Positions 1 through 4,369 of a stretch of 6,937 nucleotides of DNA are shown piece by piece; the first letter of the stretch is position 1; each line of letters begins with the position of its first letter. The notes under the pieces are model-generated. The model had not been told where the DNA came from. It ran no database searches and worked only from the letters and a program-made list of their open reading frames with translations. Location: NCBI GenBank assembly GCA_001803705.1, contig MHDY01000054.1:1-6937 (forward strand), written 5' to 3'. Source of the stretch: Nitrospirae bacterium GWC2_56_14. Its GTDB lineage: Bacteria; Nitrospirota; UBA9217. The translations under genes were made by a program, and so were the position numbers.

Positions 1-468
1 CGCGTCGGATCCGAGCAGCATTTCCGTTTCTTTTGTAGGGGCTTCACCGAATATGTTCCACCACTGCTTCATCCTAAGTTCCTGATCGAAGCGTACCCCC
101 ACCATCAGGATGTTTTTGCCATCGATAGTCACACCCCCCAGCACCTTGGGGGAGACGACAGCGATGTTCTTGCTGTTTCGTATCTCCTTGATACGTGCCA
201 GTTCCTCTTCGCCGATTTCCCGCTGATCGAAGGTCACCCCGCCAAGGCTGATGCCTCCATAGTTCATGGAAAGATCGTTGCTCTGGGGTGTAATCAGGAT
301 ATTGGCGCCGAACTCATCCATCTTCCGCTCAATGTCGCTGGACATGGAATTGGTCAGGGTAATGAGCGTCACGATTGTCGCGATTCCCACCATCAGCCCG
401 ATGGTGAGAAATGCCATTTTCGCCTTTCGCCGGCGTAGATTGTTGATGGAAATGTTGTGCAGTTTCAT
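1..468 (-). CDS. ABC transporter permease, MacB/FtsX type (N-terminal 156 residues, runs off window)
   Basis: The minus-strand frame is open from an ATG at 468 to the window edge, so only the N-terminus is visible. The protein begins with a short basic cytoplasmic stretch (LRRRKAK, about residues 11-17). One strong hydrophobic helix follows (about 18-42, rich in L, I, V and T), then a soluble extracytoplasmic part. It contains the pattern EFGANILITPQ (about 52-62), typical of the periplasmic core (MacB_PCD) of MacB/FtsX/LolE-type permeases. Such proteins have four helices and a large periplasmic domain and need a separate ATPase; the remaining helices and the ATPase should lie beyond coordinate 1. 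The start is supported by a GAGGAT ribosome binding site six bases upstream. The gene begins 25 bp after the DUF2318 gene and is almost certainly in its operon. The substrate cannot be read from this part; context suggests a metal or metal-linked compound. Seen: frame, helix, motif. Inferred: family and role. Confidence 0.87.
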   Translation of the reverse strand, partial: MKLHNISINNLRRRKAKMAFLTIGLMVGIATIVTLITLTNSMSSDIERKMDEFGANILITPQSNDLSMNYGGISLGGVTFDQREIGEEELARIKEIRNSKNIAVVSPKVLGGVTIDGKNILMVGVRFDQELRMKQWWNIFGEAPTKETEMLLGSDA

Positions 469-493
469 GTAGATCCTCGCCTGTTGCTACCGG

Positions 494-955
494 TTAAAAG
501 AAGCGTGCACCGGCATTCAGGTCGCTGGTTTTGACGGTGATAGCGTCTCCTGACAGCTGATGGGGCAGATAGGAAGGGTTGCAGCCGCCAGTCATGTTCG
601 GTCCCATTCTGTTGATAGGGAACTTCATGTTGCAGTTCTTGCAGACCATCACTTTTCCCTGCTGTTCATACCCTTTCTTCTCCCGATAGCAGGCGTCACA
701 GGCATCGAATGCCGTCCTGATCGAACCGTCCGGGCCTTTAACAGCGAAAAAGGTTATATCTTTCCGGCCGTCGCTGTACTTGAAAAAGTGGGCCTTGCCG
801 TCGCTTACCTTGGCTGCCGGTATGGTTACCACACCGTTTACCCCCTTCACCTTGTCGGCTTTGCCGATTCCCGGCAGAGAGAAGGCTCCTGCTATGGCTG
901 CGCACGCCACGACTAGCGCCACGGTCAGGGTAATAATTTTGTTCTTCCCGGTCAT
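494..955 (-). CDS. DUF2318 (FtrD-like) Fe-S/metal-binding periplasmic protein
   Basis: This 153-residue protein has an N-terminal hydrophobic segment (about residues 7-25) after a basic start (TGKNK), so it is exported or anchored with its body outside the cytoplasm. The body carries the DUF2318 cysteine signature: CDACY (86-90), CKNC (105-108) and GGCNP (123-127), five cysteines in all, which could hold an Fe-S cluster or metal ion. DUF2318 proteins are known neighbours of Ftr1/P19-type high-affinity iron uptake genes and of MacB-like permeases, and a MacB-like permease follows here. An in-frame ATG at 997 would add 14 residues. I prefer the ATG at 955 because an AAGGAG site sits just upstream, the hydrophobic segment then falls at the normal place, and this ATG overlaps the upstream stop as ATGA (952-955), which implies translational coupling. 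Many relatives have a longer membrane part; here only the soluble domain with one anchor is present. The family is well supported; a redox or iron-transfer role is inferred. Confidence 0.9.
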   Translation of the reverse strand: MTGKNKIITLTVALVVACAAIAGAFSLPGIGKADKVKGVNGVVTIPAAKVSDGKAHFFKYSDGRKDITFFAVKGPDGSIRTAFDACDACYREKKGYEQQGKVMVCKNCNMKFPINRMGPNMTGGCNPSYLPHQLSGDAITVKTSDLNAGARFF

Positions 956-1374
956 AGTGTCTCCTTTTGCGTATTCTTCCGGTTGCAACAGCCACATCCA
1001 CCTGACGCGGCCTGGCCTTCTTTGTCGGCACCGATAGCCGAATCAAACTCATTTCTGGTCATCACTGACAGGATACTGGAACCGTAACCGGTTGCCGTTA
1101 CCTTTTCCGCCAACTGCTCGGGCTTTACCAGCTTCGAATCATACACGACGGCAACACGGCCGGCACCTACATTCACCTGCACCGATTCAACCCCTTTTTC
1201 GCCCGTAAGCGCCGCCTCGATCCTGGCCGCGCAACTGACGCAGGTCATGCCGGTTGCCTTGAGGATTGCCGCCGAATCACCCGCCGGTGCCCCGTCGATG
1301 GCGAACACGACGCCAACCGCCGACACAACAGCGGCCACTGCCACTGCGATGATACCTGCTTTAAGTTTCTTCAT
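952..1374 (-). CDS. Exported heavy-metal-associated (HMA) domain protein with Cys-rich C-terminal tail
   Basis: This 140-residue protein has a basic start (MKKLK) and a hydrophobic stretch (about 6-25). A plausible signal-peptidase site follows VFA at residue 25; otherwise the stretch is an anchor. The body is one ferredoxin-like HMA domain with the canonical metal loop GMTCVSC (42-48), a GVESVQVN strand and a VVYDS strand. This is the fold of CopZ, MerP and the N-terminal domains of P1B ATPases, which bind Cu(I), Hg(II), Zn(II) or Cd(II) through the two cysteines. The C-terminal tail adds a cluster, GGCGCC (125-130), that could be a second metal site. An AAAGGAG site lies seven bases before the ATG, and the ATG overlaps the upstream stop as ATGA (1371-1374). 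Most single-HMA chaperones are cytoplasmic and about 70 residues long; this one is exported and twice as long. MerP is the obvious exported comparison, but no mer genes are visible. Metal specificity cannot be read from sequence. Confidence 0.92.
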   Translation of the reverse strand: MKKLKAGIIAVAVAAVVSAVGVVFAIDGAPAGDSAAILKATGMTCVSCAARIEAALTGEKGVESVQVNVGAGRVAVVYDSKLVKPEQLAEKVTATGYGSSILSVMTRNEFDSAIGADKEGQAASGGCGCCNRKNTQKETL

Positions 1375-1847
1375 TTATTCTCTCCTTTACTCGTGCGGTT
1401 CCAGCATGCCCCCCCGCAGGCAGTCTGCCGCAGCAGTTTTCCCGACCTGCTTTCGGGGGCTTTATCGAATTGCGCCAGGTTCATGGTTTGCGTAATCTGA
1501 TTGTCCATTCCTGAACGGGCGATGGTTGTGCTGATGTCAGCCGGGTTCGTGGCACGGGAATCGTAGGCGACGAGCAGGCGGCAGCTGCCGGTGTCAGCCT
1601 TGATCCATGCAATTCCCGGCTGCGCATGCAGATCGTCTCCGCTCCTTCTGATGCAACTGCCACAGAGGGAACCGGTTGATGTGCAGCCCCCACCACAGCC
1701 TCCGGTATCGGTAATGTTCACCACCGCAACAGTATCGGCGGATACTGCAGGTTTGAGAAACAAGGCCAGCCCCCCCAGCAAGGCAATTGCAACCAGGACC
1801 AGGCTGATGTCTATAATGCGGCGTCTGTTGTTTTTTAGCTCCTGCAT
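1371..1847 (-). CDS. Cys-rich divergent HMA-like exported or membrane-anchored protein, paralogue of the next gene
   Basis: This 158-residue protein has a basic N-terminus (KNNRRR), one hydrophobic helix (about 11-32) and a possible cleavage site after PAVSA (33-37). The body carries seven cysteines: GGCGGGC (49-55), CGSC (62-65), C89 and CGGAC (144-148). Residues 62-131 align without gaps to residues 45-114 of the HMA protein encoded next, with 19 of 70 identical by hand count, including CxSC, YDS, GI/GV and FDxA. It is therefore a diverged tandem duplicate in which the GMT part of the loop is lost and new cysteine clusters are added. I chose the ATG at 1847 because GAGGACAGG lies just upstream; in-frame ATG (1868) and TTG (1889) codons would add 7 or 14 residues that look unlike a signal sequence and lack a ribosome site. 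It is the first gene of the operon. Export and metal binding are inferred; I know of no named family for it. Confidence 0.78.
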   Translation of the reverse strand: MQELKNNRRRIIDISLVLVAIALLGGLALFLKPAVSADTVAVVNITDTGGCGGGCTSTGSLCGSCIRRSGDDLHAQPGIAWIKADTGSCRLLVAYDSRATNPADISTTIARSGMDNQITQTMNLAQFDKAPESRSGKLLRQTACGGACWNRTSKGENK

Positions 1848-1995
1848 TATCCTGTCCTCGCACGTCATCACTATCAAGGTGCATGCCAAACTGAAATCAA
1901 AGGAATTCCGTGTGCTTAGATGGACCGTATATGCCGGGTGGATTGCAAGGCGAAGAATAGTGTGCAGCCGGATGTGGAATTTTCTACAGTAGGGG
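1848..1995. other. Intergenic region between the cytochrome gene and the HMA operon
   Basis: These 148 bases separate the stop of the cytochrome gene from the first HMA-operon start. Apart from the candidate sigma-54 site and the ribosome binding site next to 1847, no strong sigma-70 promoter or intrinsic terminator was found. A tiny CTAC/GTAG hairpin right after the cytochrome stop is too short to count as a terminator. Read-through from the cytochrome gene is possible. Confidence 0.5.
1873..1889 (-). promoter_or_regulatory. Candidate sigma-54 (-24/-12) promoter for the HMA/DUF2318/permease operon
   Basis: Read on the minus strand the site is TTGGCATGCACCTTGAT. It matches the sigma-54 pattern YTGGCACGN4TTGCW, with the GG of the -24 box intact and TTG of the -12 box, but GA replaces the usual GC at -13/-12. 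The spacing is correct. A start about 12 bases downstream (near 1862) would give a leader of about 15 bases that still contains the GAGGACAGG ribosome site. I found no better sigma-70 match in 1848-1995. The altered -12 dinucleotide is a real weakness. Confidence 0.33.
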
Positions 1996-2403
1996 CTACT
2001 GAACGTGGCACGAGAGACAGAGCCTGCTCCCCTGGTTGTTGACGGCGAGATGATGGCGCGCCGGGTTGAGGAGGTTATGGCACGAGATGCAGCTCACGAG
2101 GCCGTTGGGAAACCTGATCCCCAAAGACATGGCGATCTCGGGAGGCAGGTATGAATCGAGCTTATCCAGTGGGGGGTACGGAGTGTCGATGATATGTGGG
2201 TCACGGTAGGAGCAGTTCACGGTGCAGATAGCCACCGGATGAAGAAGCGACCCGTCGTGGCATGCCAGGCACTCCGGAGACAATGCATCATTATTGACCA
2301 TGAATGAGTGATGGGGCACGTACTGGGCATATGAAGGCGGAGGTACAACAAACGCGAGGAAACTGAATAACGGAATGAGCTGCAACATCCTTCGGCAATT
2401 CAT
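1996..2403 (-). CDS. Secreted small triheme c-type cytochrome
   Basis: This 135-residue protein has a signal peptide (hydrophobic about 7-20, cleavage after SYA at 24-26), so it acts in the periplasm or outside the cell. It has three CXXCH heme-binding motifs: CLACH (45-49), CISCH (105-109) and CLSCH (129-133). The last two, 24 residues apart with an HHLAVNN stretch between them, form a paired-CXXCH unit of the kind common in multiheme electron-transfer proteins. The pairs HH at 31-32 and 117-118 supply candidate axial ligands. A further pair, C60-x3-C64, is not a canonical heme site. Three ATG codons are stacked at 2409, 2406 and 2403. AAAGGAG directly abuts the first, so only the third has normal spacing (six bases); I start there. 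It lies 89 bp after gluQ and just before the metal operon, which suggests but does not prove a link to extracytoplasmic electron transfer. The exact cytochrome family is not recognised. Confidence 0.93.
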   Translation of the reverse strand: MNCRRMLQLIPLFSFLAFVVPPPSYAQYVPHHSFMVNNDALSPECLACHDGSLLHPVAICTVNCSYRDPHIIDTPYPPLDKLDSYLPPEIAMSLGIRFPNGLVSCISCHNLLNPARHHLAVNNQGSRLCLSCHVQ

Positions 2404-2409
2404 CATCAT

Positions 2410-2416
2410 CTCCTTT
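2410..2416 (-). promoter_or_regulatory. Ribosome binding site that decides the cytochrome start
   Basis: AAAGGAG on the minus strand touches the first of three consecutive ATG codons (2409, 2406, 2403). Zero or three bases of spacing is too short, while six bases to the third is normal. The likely start is therefore 2403, two codons shorter than the longest frame. Confidence 0.7.
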
Positions 2417-2492
2417 CGAGAGAGAAGAAGACCGCAGGTGTTCCTGTTACAAGGGTATCGTCAGTTTGGCAGTACCGCAACAGACAGGGGTA

Positions 2493-3443
2493 TCAATAAG
2501 GGAGAGCCACCTCAGGGAAAGGAGCTGAAATGCGCGGCACCAGCAAGGGGTCGAAATGGGCAACGCCCCATTCCAGAACTTCCCGTAAGGGGGCACGACG
2601 CAACAGTGGCGGAATCGGCTGGCCGAGGAACGTGAGGGCGGAGTGAATCAGCACGGCGCCGCAGGAGTGGATATCGACTCCCTCCGCCAGCGAAACTGGA
2701 GCATCCCGCTTGGACAGCTTTCCGCCGTCGGGAGCGGTGACGAGCGGCACGTGGCAGTAATCGGGTGGCTGGTAACCGAGCAGCCTCTGCAGGTGAATCT
2801 GGCGCGGCGTGGAGGCAAGAAGATCCGCCCCCCGCACCACCTGGTTCACCCCTTGAAGGACATCGTCAACGACTACGGCAAGATGGTAGGCGAACGGACC
2901 GTCGGCACGGCGGAGGACAAAATCGCCGCAGGTTTCCGCCAGGTTTTCGCTCATCTCTCCCATGATACAGTCGTTGAACCGGATGAGCTCGTTATCCACC
3001 CGCACCCGCACCGCGCGGGGGGGCTTCCCTGGGGGCAGTCCATCCCGGCAGGTGCCCGGATAGCGGAGTTCGCCGGACGTGCCATGGGGAGCGGAAGATA
3101 TTTGGGCGATCTCGGAGCGGGAACAGCCGCACTGGTAGGCACGACCGCTTGCGGTCAGCCTGTCGAGCGCCTCCCGGTACAGGTGCGTACGGTTGCTCTG
3201 CCGGAGCACCTCGCCGTCCCATACCAGCCCCAGGGTCTCCAAGGTACGCAGAATATCCTCCGCCATGCCCGGAACAACGCGGGGAGTATCCAGGTCCTCG
3301 ATCCGCACCAGCCAGCTGCCGCCGCTTCGTTTCGCCATCAGCCAACTGCCGACGGCGGCCACCAGCGAGCCGAGATGCAGGCGCCCCGTGGGAGACGGGG
3401 CGAACCGGCCAACAACCGGTCTATGTCCAGTGGATTGAGACAT
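2493..3443 (-). CDS. gluQ: Glutamyl-Q tRNA(Asp) synthetase
   Basis: This paralogue of the catalytic half of glutamyl-tRNA synthetase activates glutamate without tRNA and attaches it to queuosine at the wobble position of tRNA(Asp) in the cytoplasm. The 316 residues are close to the usual size of about 300, with no anticodon-binding domain. The class I signature is clear: RFAPSPTGRLHLGSL (13-27) holds the HIGH-type motif as HLGS, and GGKLSKRD (240-247) is the KMSKS-type loop. RIEDLD (47-52) is the conserved glutamate/ATP-site segment. The zinc ligands expected for this family are C105, C107, Y128 and C132; the gap between C107 and Y128 is longer than I recall for the E. coli enzyme. The ATG at 3443 lies 14 bp after the ppnP stop and lacks a recognisable Shine-Dalgarno sequence, so it is probably translated by coupling to ppnP. 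In enterobacteria gluQ follows dksA; here its partner is ppnP. The last 20 or so residues are not conserved as far as I can tell. Confidence 0.96.
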   Translation of the reverse strand: MSQSTGHRPVVGRFAPSPTGRLHLGSLVAAVGSWLMAKRSGGSWLVRIEDLDTPRVVPGMAEDILRTLETLGLVWDGEVLRQSNRTHLYREALDRLTASGRAYQCGCSRSEIAQISSAPHGTSGELRYPGTCRDGLPPGKPPRAVRVRVDNELIRFNDCIMGEMSENLAETCGDFVLRRADGPFAYHLAVVVDDVLQGVNQVVRGADLLASTPRQIHLQRLLGYQPPDYCHVPLVTAPDGGKLSKRDAPVSLAEGVDIHSCGAVLIHSALTFLGQPIPPLLRRAPLREVLEWGVAHFDPLLVPRISAPFPEVALPY

Positions 3444-3457
3444 GGATGAACGGAAGG

Positions 3458-3769
3458 CTATGGCAGGAAAGAGCAGCAGTAATCGGCCAGGGAGGCAACC
3501 TTCATAGTAAACGAGGTATTGGCCGGCACGTCGAAAGACTCACCCGGAGCAACCTTTGTCCAGGGACCGTCCCCAACCTGCGCTTCCACCTCGCCGGCAA
3601 GAATCTCCATGATCTCTGCCGCGGCGGTGGTGAATCGATATTCTCCCGGCTGCGCGAAGCCGAGGGTTTTTCTGCTTCCATCGGGGAAAAGGATCGTGCG
3701 GCTTGTCACTCCTCCCTCAAAAAAAACGTTTCCTTTTTTTACCACTGTAACGTTCGTGAATTCGGTCAT
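3458..3769 (-). CDS. ppnP: Pyrimidine/purine nucleoside phosphorylase (YaiE/DUF1255 cupin)
   Basis: This 103-residue single-domain cupin matches the PpnP/YaiE family in length and layout. Family enzymes cleave several purine and pyrimidine nucleosides with phosphate to give free base and ribose-1-phosphate in the cytoplasm. Visible family features are FNNV-like FTNVTVVKK at the start, SRTILFPDG (23-31), KTLG (34-37), PGEYRFTTAAAEIMEILAGE (41-60), PGESFDVPANTSF (75-87) and the C-terminal YCCSFL (97-102). AAAGGAG lies five bases before the ATG at 3769. Codons 10-19 contain an A7 and a T8 run on the coding strand. It begins 107 bp after the lipoprotein gene, with a possible promoter of its own in that gap, and is followed at 14 bp by gluQ. 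Both products act on nucleosides or tRNA, but a functional link is only suggested by the spacing. Confidence 0.94.
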   Translation of the reverse strand: MTEFTNVTVVKKGNVFFEGGVTSRTILFPDGSRKTLGFAQPGEYRFTTAAAEIMEILAGEVEAQVGDGPWTKVAPGESFDVPANTSFTMKVASLADYCCSFLP

Positions 3770-3810
3770 GCCATCTCCTTTGCCGGTCAGTATCTGCTGT
3801 AAAAATCATC

Positions 3811-3837
3811 AATATAGTATTTCCTGCGGGTAGACAA
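3811..3837 (-). promoter_or_regulatory. Weak candidate sigma-70 promoter for ppnP-gluQ
   Basis: On the minus strand TTGTCT (3832-3837, four of six matches to the -35 consensus) is followed after 15 bp by TATATT (3811-3816, five of six matches to the -10 consensus). The spacer is two bases shorter than ideal. A start near 3804 would leave a leader of about 35 bases ending in the AAAGGAG site of ppnP. The -35 box overlaps the loop of the small hairpin at 3823-3842. Confidence 0.32.
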
Positions 3838-3848
3838 GCAGGTTTTTT
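3823..3848 (+). terminator. Possible intrinsic terminator facing the plus strand
   Basis: CCTGC (3823-3827) pairs with GCAGG (3838-3842) across a ten-base loop and is followed by six T (3843-3848) on the plus strand. The stem is short and there is no plus-strand gene, so it could only stop antisense transcription. On the minus strand no T-run follows, so it is not a terminator for the lipoprotein gene. Confidence 0.22.
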
Positions 3849-3876
3849 GTCGAACAAAGGCACAGCGGAGAATTGT

Positions 3877-4317
3877 TCAGTCAAGGGGAATCACGAAGTT
3901 GTGGTACTGGGGAAGAACGCCCGATTCGCGCTCCACCAAGTTGTACCGGTAGTAGATGCGAGCTTTTTCCGCGTTCCCGATACCTCCGAGATGAAGAGGG
4001 AGTGAAAAATAGGCCAGTTCATCCATGGCAACATCCTGCAGCACGAAGGAGACCGCTTCCTCGCCCACCTGTTCTCCAGCGGGATTGAGCAGCACCGCCG
4101 ACACATCCACATCAGTGATCTTGTTGTGGATTCTGTTCTTCAGGAAGCCACTGATGGTGACGGTATCGAGGGATCGGACCGTTCGCCAGAAAAAAGTGAG
4201 ATCGAAACCCTGGTAAACCCGGGGGTAGGTGGTCTGATCAAAGCGTGGCGGAGGAGTGTAGGCACAGGCGGAAAGCATGAGGAAGCAGAGGGCGGCGGCA
4301 ATGGCGAAGGTGCGCAT
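3877..4317 (-). CDS. Conserved-type lipoprotein of unknown function, predicted beta-sandwich
   Basis: This 146-residue protein has a clear lipoprotein signal: hydrophobic residues 4-15, then the lipobox LSAC with C18 as the lipidated residue. After lipidation it would sit in the inner or outer membrane facing the periplasm. The mature part alternates hydrophobic residues in strands. The segment VTISGFLKNRIHNKITDVDVSAVLLNPAGEQV (about 53-84) resembles the short Ig-like or FxLyD-type beta domains found in bacterial lipoproteins. No catalytic motif or heme site is visible and I do not recognise a named family. The frame extends upstream into recG to 4611, but that part is an overlap shadow. The start at 4317 is fixed by AAGGAGG five bases upstream and by the signal peptide. 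The gene begins 52 bp after recG in the same direction with no terminator seen between them, so it may be transcribed with recG. Its ribosome site lies inside a small hairpin (4323-4338). Confidence 0.87.
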   Translation of the reverse strand: MRTFAIAAALCFLMLSACAYTPPPRFDQTTYPRVYQGFDLTFFWRTVRSLDTVTISGFLKNRIHNKITDVDVSAVLLNPAGEQVGEEAVSFVLQDVAMDELAYFSLPLHLGGIGNAEKARIYYRYNLVERESGVLPQYHNFVIPLD

Positions 4318-4322
4318 GTGGT

Positions 4323-4338
4323 CCTCCTTGCAAGGAAG
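4323..4338 (-). promoter_or_regulatory. Hairpin enclosing the lipoprotein ribosome binding site
   Basis: On the minus strand CTTCCT, loop TGCA and AGGAGG can form a six-base-pair stem (one G-U pair). It hides the whole AGGAGG core of the ribosome binding site of the gene starting at 4317. It could lower translation unless a ribosome arriving from recG opens it. The stem is short, so its effect in vivo is uncertain. Confidence 0.3.
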
Positions 4339-4369
4339 CTTACCGCGCCCCGGCAGGGAGTCAATGACG

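Noticed and set aside
738..1052. A 104-codon minus-strand frame across the HMA and DUF2318 junction
   Set aside because: It overlaps two well-supported genes in another frame, and its product is basic with no domain.
2404..2492. Promoter search before the cytochrome gene
   Set aside because: Only scattered partial boxes and two GGGTATC copies were seen. No -35/-10 pair with normal spacing and no sigma-54 match could be supported.
2643..3802. Plus-strand open frames opposite gluQ and ppnP
   Set aside because: They are antisense to two well-identified genes, have low-complexity composition and no plausible ribosome binding sites.
3850..3884. Inverted repeat GAACAA/TTGTTC after the lipoprotein stop
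   Set aside because: Six base pairs, mostly A-T, around a 15-base loop and without a T-run on the minus strand do not make a credible terminator.
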